Source: Eggerthella lenta DSM 2243 (GTDB lineage: Bacteria > Actinomycetota > Coriobacteriia > Coriobacteriales > Eggerthellaceae). Taken from it: a DNA stretch of 64,000 nt. The DNA lies in contig NC_013204.1 in NCBI RefSeq assembly GCF_000024265.1, positions 914,180-978,179 on the forward strand. Reading direction: 5' to 3'. The translations under genes were made by a program, and so were the position numbers. Of the stretch, positions 1 to 8,982 are shown one piece after another. Numbering within the stretch: position 1 is the first letter of the stretch; every line of letters begins with the position of its first letter. The notes beneath the pieces were generated by a model. The model had not been told where the DNA came from. It saw only the letters and a list, made by a program, of their open reading frames with translations, and searched no databases.

Positions 1-236
1 ACGCGGGCGTGAAAGTGACGGGCATCACCGTCCACTTCGCGAACGAGGACTACGACAAAGGCCCCATCGTGGCGCAACGCGCCGTGGAGGTGCGCGAGGA
101 CGATACCCACGACGACCTCGAAGCCCGCATCCACGAGGTCGAGCACGTCCTGTATCCCGAAGTGCTGCGCCTCGTGGCCGAAGGCCGCGTGACCGTGGGC
201 GAGGACCGTAAGGTCCATATCGCCCCCGCCCGATGA
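1..236 (+). CDS. purN: Phosphoribosylglycinamide formyltransferase PurN, C-terminal end (partial)
   Basis: This is the last ~78 codons of a gene that begins before the window; the frame is open from base 3. The residues VTGITVHFANEDYDKGPIV followed by an EARIHEVEHVLYPEVL segment match the C-terminal part of GAR transformylase, which transfers the formyl group of 10-formyl-THF to GAR in purine synthesis. The N-terminal folate and GAR binding motifs are outside the window. purH lies 1.3 kb downstream on the same strand, which fits a purine gene neighbourhood. An internal GTG at 9 could be mistaken for a start, but the frame continues upstream with matching residues (AGVKVTG). Confidence 0.85.
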   Translation, partial: AGVKVTGITVHFANEDYDKGPIVAQRAVEVREDDTHDDLEARIHEVEHVLYPEVLRLVAEGRVTVGEDRKVHIAPAR

Positions 237-334
237 ACCCGCGGGGAAACCCGCAGGTCAACCGTCCGTTCCGCGCGTAAGCTTGTCGTCCGCCCAGGCA
301 AATGCCCGCCAGCTCGAACCTCGAAGGAGCCCTC

Positions 335-1324
335 ATGAACAAGGAAGCCCTCCAGTCCGTCATCGCCGCCCTCCGCGAGGGCCGCACGCCGTCCTTGAGC
401 GTGGAGGATTTCCCGTGCTTCTCGCACGAGGCGACCGAAGGCAACCAGCACGTGGATCCGACGTATCTCGACGTGGTGGCGAAAAGCCTCACGGCCGACG
501 ACGCGCCCACGTTCGAGCGCGCCCTGCGCGCGATGGAGGAGGGCGACCTCGCCTGGCTCGGTTTCAAGATCGTCTACGATGCGGACGCGGCTCAGCGCAA
601 CACCGACAACGAGGTGACGAAGAAGTACGGCGACGAGGGCTCGGCCGACGGCGAGCCGCTCGTGTTCTTCTGCAACGACGCGAAGGAGATCGTGGCGTCG
701 CGGCCGTACTCGCCCCGCGACACGTTCCAGATGAAGGACGTCACGCGCGGCCCCTCGATGCACAACGAGCAGTTCGAGGGCCTCACCTGGGCGAGCGTCC
801 CTCTGTTCGACCAGGTGCATGTTTGGCTGCTGGGCGCGTCCGACGCGGCCAGCGAAGTGGCGGCGCTCGCCGACCACGTGGGTTTCGCCGTGACGGTGGT
901 CGACTACGATCCGGCCTACGTGAGCGAAGCGCGCTTCCCTACGGCGAAGCGCATCGTGCTCGAGGGCGGCAACTTCGATGCGCTCGAGCAGTTGGACGCC
1001 GCGCCCGAGGACTACGTGTGCGTGCTCACCCGTGGTCACATGTTCGACCCCGAGGGCTGCGTCTGGGCGACGAGGCATCACGTGCATTACGTCGGCATGA
1101 TGGGCTGCGCCGGCAAGAACGACCGCGTGCGCGAGCTGGTGCTGGCCTCCGGCGCCACCGAGGAGGACTGGGAGCGCGTCAAGCGCCCCATCGGCCTGAA
1201 GTTCGGGGCGAAGACGCCCGCCGAGCTGGCCATCGCCATCGTCGCCGAGCTCGTGGACGTGCGCTACCGCCAACGCTACAGCGCCGAAGCGCGCGAACGC
1301 CACGAGAAGAGCCTGGGCCGCTGA
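335..1324 (+). CDS. XdhC/CoxI-family protein
   Basis: A 329-residue cytosolic protein of the XdhC/CoxI family, which handles molybdenum cofactor insertion or sulfuration for xanthine dehydrogenase-type enzymes. The C-terminal half shows a Rossmann-like domain (GASDAASEVAALADHVGF, then VVDYDP), followed by the family segments VLTRGHMFD, HYVGMMGCAGKNDRV and RPIGLKFGAKTPAELAIAIVAE. ATG 335 is chosen over ATG 302 because GAAGGA at 323-328 sits 6 bases ahead of it. No xanthine dehydrogenase subunit is visible nearby, so its client enzyme must lie elsewhere. It sits between purN and purH, which would suit purine salvage or catabolism (inference). Confidence 0.8.
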   Translation: MNKEALQSVIAALREGRTPSLSVEDFPCFSHEATEGNQHVDPTYLDVVAKSLTADDAPTFERALRAMEEGDLAWLGFKIVYDADAAQRNTDNEVTKKYGDEGSADGEPLVFFCNDAKEIVASRPYSPRDTFQMKDVTRGPSMHNEQFEGLTWASVPLFDQVHVWLLGASDAASEVAALADHVGFAVTVVDYDPAYVSEARFPTAKRIVLEGGNFDALEQLDAAPEDYVCVLTRGHMFDPEGCVWATRHHVHYVGMMGCAGKNDRVRELVLASGATEEDWERVKRPIGLKFGAKTPAELAIAIVAELVDVRYRQRYSAEARERHEKSLGR

Positions 1325-1491
1325 GGGCGTGCGCCTTGCGGCGGGGCTCGCTGACCTTTTCGTCGTGCGCGTTTGCGGGATATGCGCGCGCTTCCTCGTT
1401 GACCTCGCGGTTCGGGTGGTACCATGCGTCGCAGGAGATTGGACGCAAGGGGCCGTTCAGTCGCAGACAAGAGGAAAGGATGTAAGGCCAT

Positions 1492-3066
1492 ATGAGCAAT
1501 CCTAAGGTCAAGCGCGTGCTCGTGTCCGTTACGGACAAGAGCGGCGTTGCGGACTTCGCCCGCGCGCTCGTCGACGAGTTCGGGGCGGAAATCATCTCGA
1601 CGGGCGGCACCGCCCGCGCGCTCAAGGACGCCGGCGTGCCGGTTACGCCCATCGACGACGTGACGCAGTTCCCCGAGATGATGGACGGTCGCGTGAAGAC
1701 GCTGCACCCGCGCGTGCACGGCGGTCTGCTGGCCAAGCGCGACAACGAGGCCCACATGGCCCAAGCGGCCGAGCACGGCATCGAGATGATCGACATGGTG
1801 GTGGTGAACCTCTACGCCTTCGAGAAGACGGTGGAAAGCGGCGCCGATTTCGGCACCTGCATCGAGAACATCGACATCGGCGGCCCGTCCATGCTGCGCT
1901 CCGCGGCCAAGAACTTCGAGAGCGTGGCCGTGGTCACGCGCCCGGCGAGCTACGACGCTATCCTGGCCGAGATGCGCGCCAACGACGGCGCCACCCTGCG
2001 CGACACGCGCGCCAAGCTGGCGCTCGACGTGTTCGAGACCACGGCGGCTTACGACGGCGCCATCGCCGCGTGGATGGGCGCCCAGCTCAAGGACGAGGGC
2101 GACGTGAAGTTCCCCGCCGACCGCACGCTGCATCTCTCGAAGGTGCAAGACCTGCGCTACGGCGAGAACCCGCACCAGTCCGCCGCGTTCTACCGTCGCG
2201 ACGACTACGCCGACGCCCCGCACAGCCTGGCCCATGCCAAGCAGCATCAGGGCAAGGAGCTGTCGTACAACAACTACCTCGACCTCGACGCGGCTTGGAC
2301 GGCCGTTCGCGAGTTCGACGAGCCGGCCTGCGTCATCGTCAAGCACCTCACGCCCTGCGGCGTGTGCCAGAACGACGACCTCGTCGAGGCCTACCAGCGC
2401 GCGCACGCGTGCGACCCGGTGAGCGCCTACGGCGGCGTCATGGCGTTCAACCGCCCCGTCACCTCCGACGTGGTGGTGGCCATCTTCGACAACAAGCAGT
2501 TCGTCGAGGCCATCATCGCTCCCGAGTTCGCGGGCGACGCGCTTGACATGTACAGCGCGAAGAAGAACGCGCGCCTGCTGTCCACGGGCGGCGTGAACCC
2601 GGCCGGCGGGGAAGTGGAGTACCGCTCGGTCGAGGGCGGCCTGCTGGCCCAGGATTCCGACGCCGTGGCCGAGGATCCCGCGACGTTCACGGTTCCCACG
2701 AAGCGCCAGCCCAGCGAGGAAGAGCTCGCCGAGCTGCTGTTCGCGTGGAAGGTGTGCAAGTCCATCAAGTCCAACGCCATCGCCATCACGAAGGGCCACG
2801 CGACCATCGGCGTGGGCGGCGGCCAGCCGAACCGCGTGAACTCCGCGCGCATTGCCGTGGAGCAGGCGGGCGAGGAGGCCAAGGGCGCCGTGGCCGCCTC
2901 CGACGCGTTCTTCCCGTTCCGCGACGGCCTCGACGCGCTGGCCGAGGCCGGCGTGACGGCCATCATCGAGCCGGGCGGCTCCATCCGTGACGAAGAGGTG
3001 ATCGCCGCCGCCGACGAGCACGGCATCGCGCTCGTCTTCACCGGCCACCGCCACTTCAGGCACTAG
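1492..3066 (+). CDS. purH: Bifunctional AICAR formyltransferase / IMP cyclohydrolase
   Basis: PurH catalyses the last two steps of IMP synthesis in the cytosol. The 524-residue length is normal for the family. An N-terminal MGS-like IMP cyclohydrolase domain (about residues 5-150: VLVSVTDKSGV, STGGTARAL, MDGRVKTLHPRVHGG) is followed by the AICAR formyltransferase domain, with LRYGENPHQSAAFY, the KHLTPCGVC catalytic region and SIKSNAIAITK then GVGGGQPNRV near the C-terminus. The Shine-Dalgarno AGGAAAGGA lies about 11 bases before ATG 1492. A strong terminator follows 25 bases after the stop, so the unit ends here. Confidence 0.97.
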   Translation: MSNPKVKRVLVSVTDKSGVADFARALVDEFGAEIISTGGTARALKDAGVPVTPIDDVTQFPEMMDGRVKTLHPRVHGGLLAKRDNEAHMAQAAEHGIEMIDMVVVNLYAFEKTVESGADFGTCIENIDIGGPSMLRSAAKNFESVAVVTRPASYDAILAEMRANDGATLRDTRAKLALDVFETTAAYDGAIAAWMGAQLKDEGDVKFPADRTLHLSKVQDLRYGENPHQSAAFYRRDDYADAPHSLAHAKQHQGKELSYNNYLDLDAAWTAVREFDEPACVIVKHLTPCGVCQNDDLVEAYQRAHACDPVSAYGGVMAFNRPVTSDVVVAIFDNKQFVEAIIAPEFAGDALDMYSAKKNARLLSTGGVNPAGGEVEYRSVEGGLLAQDSDAVAEDPATFTVPTKRQPSEEELAELLFAWKVCKSIKSNAIAITKGHATIGVGGGQPNRVNSARIAVEQAGEEAKGAVAASDAFFPFRDGLDALAEAGVTAIIEPGGSIRDEEVIAAADEHGIALVFTGHRHFRH

Positions 3067-3091
3067 ATCCGGCGGCATACCATGTTGCAAG

Positions 3092-3124
3092 CGGCAGCTT
3101 CGGAAACGAAGCTGCCGTTTTTTT
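3092..3124 (+). terminator. Rho-independent terminator after purH
   Basis: CGGCAGCTTCG and CGAAGCTGCCG form an 11-bp perfect stem with a GAAA tetraloop, followed by seven T residues. It lies 25 bases after the purH stop. Confidence 0.93.
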
Positions 3125-3330
3125 GCGGGCGCCCCGTAGCGGGATCCGACTTCCTCGGTTCGCTCGGCGCGTCAAGTTGTAGCCTTCTCGTCCGACGTGG
3201 ACGCAAAACGGCAGCTGTGGCAAAGTTAGCCTTGGTTTCAAGTGGATTTCGCACTTTGGATTTCACGCGATCTGGGGTTTCGTGGATGCTCACGACGCTT
3301 ATAACGTTCGTCGCGACCCGATGATTGCCA

Positions 3331-5050
3331 TGGGGGACCCCGGACGTTTTTCTGGACTGAATTTCGATGAGGAAAGAGGTCCGTGAATGGCTTACGGCAA
3401 AGAATACAAGGAGGAGGTCCTGAGCAGGTTCCACGCGAGCGGCATGTCGATGCGCGCGGCGTGCTCGAGCCTCGAGGGGTTCCCGTGCGCGGCGACGCTC
3501 TCGGCCTTCGCGCGCGAGGAGGGGGCCGGCCTCCTGCGCCCGCCCGCGCTCGCGGTGCCGGGCAGGTGCGAGGGCCGCCGGGCATGGGAGCCCTACCCCC
3601 TCGGGACGAAGCGGGAGGCGATGCGGCTCCTCGCGGGCGGCATGGAGCCGCGCTTCGTCGCCGGGCGCCTCGGGATCGCGAGCGCCGCCCCCGTCCGCCT
3701 GTGGGCCTCCAGGCTGGGGCGCCTCGACGGGCTCGACGGCCGGTCCCGTCCCGACGGCGAGCGCGAGCGCGGGGAAGCTGTTACGATGTTCGCGCGAGGG
3801 TCGTCCGTCTCCGAGATAGCCGGACGGATCGGCGCGGACAGGAGGACCGTGCGCCGCTGGCTGGACAAGGCCGGCGTCGAGCGGAAGCGCGCGACGAAGG
3901 GGAAGGGCGGCGAGGGCGTGGCGAAGGAAGAAGGCGGCGAGCGGGGCGAATGGTCCCGCGCATGGGGCGACCTCCCCGAAGGCGACCCCGTCGAGCGGGC
4001 GCGGCTGGCCGAGGTCAGGCTCGCGGAGGCGCTGGCGGTGTTGGACGTCCTAAAAGCACCAGGCCCGGGCTCTTTGAGCAATTCGGAGAAGCGCCGGGCG
4101 GGCGAGAGGGCGAGGGCGATGGCGGCGAGGGCGAGGGTCGATGACGTCCTGAGGGATTTCCGCATCGCCAGGAGCACGTACTTCTCGCAGGCGGCGATGG
4201 CGGCCAGGCCCGACAGGCACGCGGCCCTGCGGGCGCGCGTGCGCGCGGCCTTCGAGGGCTCGAAGGGCCGCTACGGGTCGCTGAGCGTGTGGGCGGCCCT
4301 GCGGCGGGGCGAGGGCGCGCCCGTGCGCGCCCGCGACCTCGCGCCCGGGGACATGGAGGCCCCCGTCGTCGTCTCCGAGAAGGTCGTGCGCCGGATCATG
4401 CGCGAGGAGGGGCTCGTCCCGGTCCAGGTCAAGGAGCGCCGGCGCCACAGCTCCTACGCGGGCGAGACCGACGAGCGCCCCGCGAACCTGCCGCTTCGAG
4501 AGGACGGGACGCACGGCTTCCGCGCCGACGCGCCGGGCAGGCTCGTCGTGACCGACGTGACCGAGTTCGACCTCGGCGGCCTCAAGGTCTACCTCTCCCC
4601 GATCATAGACTGCTTCGACGGCTGCCCGGTGGCGTGGCGGACGTCGACGCGCCCGGACGACGAGCTGACGGCGGGCTCGCTGGAGGACGCGCTCGGGCGC
4701 CTGGAGGAGGGCTGCGCCGTCCACACCGACGGCGGCGGCAACTACCGCTCCGCCAGATGGAAGGGCGTCTGCGAGGCCAACGGCCTCGTCAGGTCGATGT
4801 CGCGCAAGGCCAAGAGCCCCGACAACGCGAGGGCGGAGGGCTTCTTCGGGACGCTCAAGCAGGAGTTCTTCTACGCGAGGGACTGGAAGGGGACGACGAA
4901 GGGGAGCTTCGTGCGGGCCCTCGACGAGTACATCGTGTGGTATCGTGACGAGAAGATCAAGAGATCGCTCGGATGGAAGACGATAGCGGCCCATAGGGCG
5001 GCGCTCGCCGCAGCCGCGTAGGAGTCCAGAAAAACGTCCGTGCCCCCTGG
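3331..5050. mobile_element. IS3-family insertion sequence, complete
   Basis: The element is bounded by imperfect inverted repeats. CGGACGTTTTTCTGGACT at 3341-3358 is repeated exactly in inverse orientation at 5024-5040, and the outer ~10 bases (GGGGGACC against GGGGGCA) match less well. It carries one transposase gene of 544 codons. A clear 3-4 bp target duplication could not be assigned because the outer ends do not align cleanly. It inserted between purH and the J-domain gene without visibly breaking either. Confidence 0.85.
3387..5021 (+). CDS. IS3-family transposase, single-frame
   Basis: A 544-residue DDE transposase. The N-terminal part (1-160) holds two helix-turn-helix-like segments, a basic linker follows (160-250), and the C-terminal half is the rve integrase core. 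The catalytic residues are visible as D390 (VVTDVTEF), D448 (HTDGGGNY) and E484 (ARAEGFFGTLKQEFF). IS3 elements usually split this into orfA and orfB joined by a -1 frameshift. Here both parts are in one open frame. The slippery-looking AAAAG at the VLKAPG junction (about codon 222) may be a relic of the shift site. ATG 3387 follows AGGAAAGAGGT. The frame is intact, so the element may be active. Confidence 0.93.
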   Translation: MAYGKEYKEEVLSRFHASGMSMRAACSSLEGFPCAATLSAFAREEGAGLLRPPALAVPGRCEGRRAWEPYPLGTKREAMRLLAGGMEPRFVAGRLGIASAAPVRLWASRLGRLDGLDGRSRPDGERERGEAVTMFARGSSVSEIAGRIGADRRTVRRWLDKAGVERKRATKGKGGEGVAKEEGGERGEWSRAWGDLPEGDPVERARLAEVRLAEALAVLDVLKAPGPGSLSNSEKRRAGERARAMAARARVDDVLRDFRIARSTYFSQAAMAARPDRHAALRARVRAAFEGSKGRYGSLSVWAALRRGEGAPVRARDLAPGDMEAPVVVSEKVVRRIMREEGLVPVQVKERRRHSSYAGETDERPANLPLREDGTHGFRADAPGRLVVTDVTEFDLGGLKVYLSPIIDCFDGCPVAWRTSTRPDDELTAGSLEDALGRLEEGCAVHTDGGGNYRSARWKGVCEANGLVRSMSRKAKSPDNARAEGFFGTLKQEFFYARDWKGTTKGSFVRALDEYIVWYRDEKIKRSLGWKTIAAHRAALAAAA

Positions 5051-5167
5051 GAACCGTTTTTCGCCCAACTTCCACGCCGGACGACGATGTTTCCGCGGCT
5101 TGTCGGGGCTTGTGGATGTTCTCTGACGGGATGATGGCGGGGGAGGGGCGGCGCGTATAGTGGGAAC

Positions 5168-5998
5168 ATGAAGAAATCCGAAGCGCTCAACATCCTGGGG
5201 CTCTCAGACGGCGCGACCGACGATGCGGTCAAACAGGCCCACCGCAAGCTGGTGATCGAGCACCATCCTGACAAGTTCGCGCTAGGATCGAAGGAGCGCG
5301 AGGAGGCGGAAGAGTTCACGAAGCGCATCAACGAAGCGCGTGACGTGCTGCTCAACCGTTCATGGACGCCCGAGTTCGATCCGCGCCGCGATCCTCGCCC
5401 CTACGCGAACAACCCGTACGCCCACCCCACGCAGAACCCTTACGGCGGCGCGGGTCAGGGTGGCGATCCTTTCGCGGGCTGGCCGTTCGGCCAGGCCCCT
5501 GGCCAAGGCCAGGGGCAGACCACCTACGTATGGACGTCGTGGGACGCGCCGCGCTCCGGCGGCTCCGGCGTGGGCAGCCAGCCGTTCGACCCTTTCGACC
5601 CGTTCGCGCCCTTCCGCGCAACGGCCGAGCCGCGCAAGACCCCGCAGGAAGCTCTCGACGAAGTCAAGCGCGACCTCGGGCGCGAAGGGCTCGTCATTGC
5701 GGGCAAGGTGGCGCTGTTGGCGGTGGCGGCGCTCGCGGGCACCGCGGCCACCGGGCTGTTCCTGTACGTGATGATCTCCATCGTATACGGCCTGTGGAAG
5801 CGCTTCGGCTCGTGCCTCATCGGTCTCATCGTGCCGCTCATGCTGCTGGGCGCGCCCTTTGTGTTCATCATCGCGCCCCGGCAGGGGGCCGTCACCGCAG
5901 GGCTGGCCGTGGCGTTCTTGTTCGCGGTGCTGTTCGACGTGGTGAACGTGCGCAACCTCCTGCGCGCCCTGCGCGTCGCGCGCCGGGCGACGTCCTAG
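5168..5998 (+). CDS. Membrane-anchored J-domain protein
   Basis: A 276-residue protein with an N-terminal DnaJ J domain (residues 4-65) carrying the essential HPD triad at 33-35 (EHHPDKF), so it should stimulate an Hsp70 (DnaK) ATPase. A Gly/Pro/Asn-rich linker (75-150) follows, then hydrophobic segments at about 175-200, 205-235 and 240-258 that look membrane-spanning. It lacks the zinc-finger and C-terminal domains of true DnaJ. The role is probably local recruitment of DnaK to the membrane (inference). The start ATG 5168 has only a weak ribosome-binding site. It stands alone downstream of the IS3 element. Confidence 0.82.
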   Translation: MKKSEALNILGLSDGATDDAVKQAHRKLVIEHHPDKFALGSKEREEAEEFTKRINEARDVLLNRSWTPEFDPRRDPRPYANNPYAHPTQNPYGGAGQGGDPFAGWPFGQAPGQGQGQTTYVWTSWDAPRSGGSGVGSQPFDPFDPFAPFRATAEPRKTPQEALDEVKRDLGREGLVIAGKVALLAVAALAGTAATGLFLYVMISIVYGLWKRFGSCLIGLIVPLMLLGAPFVFIIAPRQGAVTAGLAVAFLFAVLFDVVNVRNLLRALRVARRATS

Positions 5999-6096
5999 CG
6001 GAGCCTCTGTGGCGGGACCGCCGCGTCCCGCTTGCAGCGCGCACCCTCATGCTATACTGAATCATTCCGTCATGGTTCGTCGAAAGGGGACGCTGG

Positions 6097-7818
6097 TTGA
6101 AGAAAGCGCTGCTGCTCGTCATCGGCATCGTCGCAGTGTGCTTTCTCATCGCGAACGCCGATTACCTGGCGAGCTTCCTCGCGACGCTCAAGACCGGCGC
6201 GCTCGTGCCGCTGGTCGTGGCTTGCGTGCTCATGCTGGCGCGCCACCTCGTGCAGGCGGCGTCCTACGACGCGGCCTTCGAGGCGGTCGGCCATAAGACG
6301 GGCTTCTGGCACAACGTCGTGCTCATCTTCTCGCTGGTGTTCATCAACACGTTCTGCCTGTTCTCGGGGGCGACGGGCGTGGCGTTCATCATCGACGACG
6401 CGCACCGCACGGGCGCGGACGCGGGCACGTCCACCAGCGGCGCTATCCTCTCGCAGATCGGCTACTTCGCCGCCATCCTCGTGATCTCCGTCATCGGCTT
6501 TCTCACCATGCTGCTGTCCGGCAGCATGAACACGCTGTTCCTCGTCGGGGGGCTGGCGTTGGCTGCGGTGCTGGCGGCGCTGTCCAGCATGTTCGTGGTG
6601 GGCTACCGCAAACCGCGCGTGCTGTTCCGCCTGTTCATCGGCATCGAGTCGCTCATCAACAAGGCGCTGGGGCTGCTGAAGAAGCATCTCAAGCCGGCCT
6701 GGGGGCGCAAGATGGCCAGCTCCTTCATCTCGTCGGCGGGCATCCTCGCGAAGAACCCGCAGGGCACCATGGTCACCGTGTCCTACGCGTCGTTCTCGGC
6801 CATCCTCAACATGGCGTGCCTCGTGGCCATCGGCTACGCGTTCGGCTTCGAGAACGTAGCCGCGCTCGTGGCGGCGTTCGCGGTGGCGGCCATCTCGGTC
6901 ATCCTGAGCCCCACGCCTCAGGGCGTGGGCGTGGTGGAGGCGGCCATCGCCGCCATCCTCACGGCGCACGGATGCTCGCTGGCCACAGCCACGGCCATCG
7001 CGCTGGTGTACCGCGGTATCATGTTCTGGATCCCTTTCTGCATCGGCGCGCTGCTGCTGTCGCAGTCGGGGTTCTTCGCCGACAAGAAGAGCCCTACCGA
7101 GGAGAAGCGCGCGAAGGACACGGCTTGGGTTTCGGGCACCATCGTGCTCATCGTGGGACTCGTGAACATCGGCATGGCGTTGATTCCGCAGACGTTCAGG
7201 CCGTTCACCGCGCTCACGGATTGGATCAACATGGGCGGCCTGCTCATCGGTCCGTTCCTTATCGTGGGGAGCATCGTGCTCGTGGTGCTGGCCGTGGGAC
7301 TCATCCTGCGCTTCCGTACGGCGTGGGCGCTCACGTTGGGCGTGCTCGTGCTGGTGGCTGGCGCGGAGTTCCTCTACGTGAACACCGTGCAGGTTGCCGT
7401 GGCGGCTCTGCTGCTGGTGATGTGGCTGTTCTGGAAGCGCGACGCGTTCGACCGTCCTATCGCTCCGCAAGACGACGCGCCGCGCCTCGTGCGCGAGTTC
7501 CGCGAGAACGTCGAGCGGTTCCGCGCTTGGCGCGCCAGGCGGGCTGCGGCGAAGGCAGCGGGTGAGCAGCCGCTCGCCGGCATCGGCAGCGCCATAGCCT
7601 CGCGCCGAGAAGAGGGCGGCGCGCGCTCACCTGCGAAAAGGAAAACGGGTTGGGAACAACGTGCCGAAAAAGGCGCGGAGATCATCCGCGAGGCTGGACA
7701 TGAGGGTATACTGCCCTTTGGCGATGATGCCGAGCCAGCGCCCGCGGGGGCGGCAACGGCAGGCGTCGCCGATTCTGCAGCAATGAAGGAGGAGTCAAAC
7801 CATGATCGTGCTCGATGA
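6097..7818 (+). CDS. LPG synthase-type transmembrane protein (PF03706-like)
   Basis: A 573-residue polytopic membrane protein resembling the flippase-like transmembrane region of lysylphosphatidylglycerol synthase (MprF). The signature segments SPTPQGVGVVEAAIAAIL and ALVYRGIMFWIPF are present near residues 270-325. About seven or eight membrane segments lie in 1-330, three or four more in 345-450, and a charged cytoplasmic tail follows. The soluble aminoacyltransferase domain of MprF is absent, so it more likely moves lipids than modifies them. The TTG start at 6097 is supported by AAAGGGGA seven bases upstream. It overlaps the next gene by 17 bases. A shorter paralogue follows at 8983. Confidence 0.85.
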   Translation: MKKALLLVIGIVAVCFLIANADYLASFLATLKTGALVPLVVACVLMLARHLVQAASYDAAFEAVGHKTGFWHNVVLIFSLVFINTFCLFSGATGVAFIIDDAHRTGADAGTSTSGAILSQIGYFAAILVISVIGFLTMLLSGSMNTLFLVGGLALAAVLAALSSMFVVGYRKPRVLFRLFIGIESLINKALGLLKKHLKPAWGRKMASSFISSAGILAKNPQGTMVTVSYASFSAILNMACLVAIGYAFGFENVAALVAAFAVAAISVILSPTPQGVGVVEAAIAAILTAHGCSLATATAIALVYRGIMFWIPFCIGALLLSQSGFFADKKSPTEEKRAKDTAWVSGTIVLIVGLVNIGMALIPQTFRPFTALTDWINMGGLLIGPFLIVGSIVLVVLAVGLILRFRTAWALTLGVLVLVAGAEFLYVNTVQVAVAALLLVMWLFWKRDAFDRPIAPQDDAPRLVREFRENVERFRAWRARRAAAKAAGEQPLAGIGSAIASRREEGGARSPAKRKTGWEQRAEKGAEIIREAGHEGILPFGDDAEPAPAGAATAGVADSAAMKEESNHDRAR

Positions 7819-8950
7819 GCCCTACGTGTCCGAACCTCTGATCGCCTGGCTCGAGGAGTCCCAGCATCCCGTGCTGGACAACGCTTTCGCGCGTTCGATC
7901 GCCGACGGACGCGCTCTGAACCTCGTATCGTCCGACGAGGCGGTTCGCCGTATCGACGCAGGGGAGCGCGTGTACACGAACTCCGAGAACGCCCTGGCCT
8001 GGATCGTCGAGAGCGCCCACAACGAAAGCCTATCGCGCGCCATCGGCCTGTTCAAGGACAAGGCCGCCATGCGAGCTGCGCTGGCCGGCCTCGACCCCGA
8101 CCTGTTCTTCAAATCCTGTTCGGTGGACGAGTTGTTCAAGCTCGATTTCTCCCAGCTTCCGGCACCTTTCGTGCTGAAGCCGTCGGTGGGTTTCTGCAGC
8201 ATGGGCGTCTACGCCATCCAGAACCGCGAGGACTGGGAGCGCGCTCTGGCCGACATCCAGCAGAACGCCTCGTCGTGGCACGACATGTACCCCGAAAGCG
8301 TCATCGGCGCCGGGTCGTTCATTCTCGAAGGCTATCTTGAGGGCACCGAGTACGCGCTGGACGCGTACTTCGACGAGACGGGTCGCGCGCACATCCTCAA
8401 TGTGCTGCGCCACGACTTCACCTCGCCTGAAGATACCTCCGATCGCATGTACGTGACCAGCGCCTCCATCGTGCGCGACACCTCCACGATGTTCGCCTCT
8501 TGGCTCGACCGCGTGAACGCGCTCATCGGCGCGCGGAACTTCCCCGTGCACGTGGAGGTGCGCGTGTCGGACGGGCATGTGAGCCCCATCGAGTTCAATC
8601 CGCTGCGGTTTGCGGGCCTTGGCGGCACCGACGTCAGCTGGTACGGCTACGGCTACCGCACCTACCAGGCGTTCCTCGAAGACGACGAGCCCGACTTCGA
8701 TGCGGCGTTCGACGGCAAGACCGACAAGGTGTACTCCATGTCGCTGCTGAACGCGCCGGCCGATGCCTCGGGCGACGAAGACTTCGACTACGACGCGTTC
8801 CTCGGTCGATTCTCCCACGTGTTGGAGATGCGCCCCTTCGACGTGAAGCGCGTGGGCAACTACGGCTTCCTGTTCTTGGAGACGGATCCGTCCACGTCCG
8901 ACGAGCTGGATTTCCTCATGCGCTCCGATCTTAAGGAGTTCCTCCGCTAA
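7802..8950 (+). CDS. ATP-grasp domain protein
   Basis: A 382-residue soluble protein with an ATP-grasp fold. KDKAAMRAAL opens the domain at about residue 82, FVLKPSVGFCSMGVY is the ATP-binding lysine and glycine loop, and ILEGYLEGTEYALDAYFDETG and HVEVRVSDGHVSPIEFNPLRFAG form the metal-binding end with the E..N pair. Such enzymes ligate a carboxylate to an amine or thiol through an acyl phosphate; the substrate cannot be read from sequence. ATG 7802 has AAGGAGGAGT just upstream, inside the preceding membrane gene, so translation is probably coupled. It sits between two LPG-synthase-type membrane proteins, which suggests a shared envelope-lipid or peptide task. Confidence 0.85.
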   Translation: MIVLDEPYVSEPLIAWLEESQHPVLDNAFARSIADGRALNLVSSDEAVRRIDAGERVYTNSENALAWIVESAHNESLSRAIGLFKDKAAMRAALAGLDPDLFFKSCSVDELFKLDFSQLPAPFVLKPSVGFCSMGVYAIQNREDWERALADIQQNASSWHDMYPESVIGAGSFILEGYLEGTEYALDAYFDETGRAHILNVLRHDFTSPEDTSDRMYVTSASIVRDTSTMFASWLDRVNALIGARNFPVHVEVRVSDGHVSPIEFNPLRFAGLGGTDVSWYGYGYRTYQAFLEDDEPDFDAAFDGKTDKVYSMSLLNAPADASGDEDFDYDAFLGRFSHVLEMRPFDVKRVGNYGFLFLETDPSTSDELDFLMRSDLKEFLR

Positions 8951-8982
8951 GGCGGAGGAGCGCACGGCGCACGGGCTGATCG

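Noticed and set aside
50..3090. Long minus-strand open frames opposite xdhC and purH
   Set aside because: They mirror the GC-rich codon positions of the real genes, are rich in Arg/His/Val runs and have no family features.
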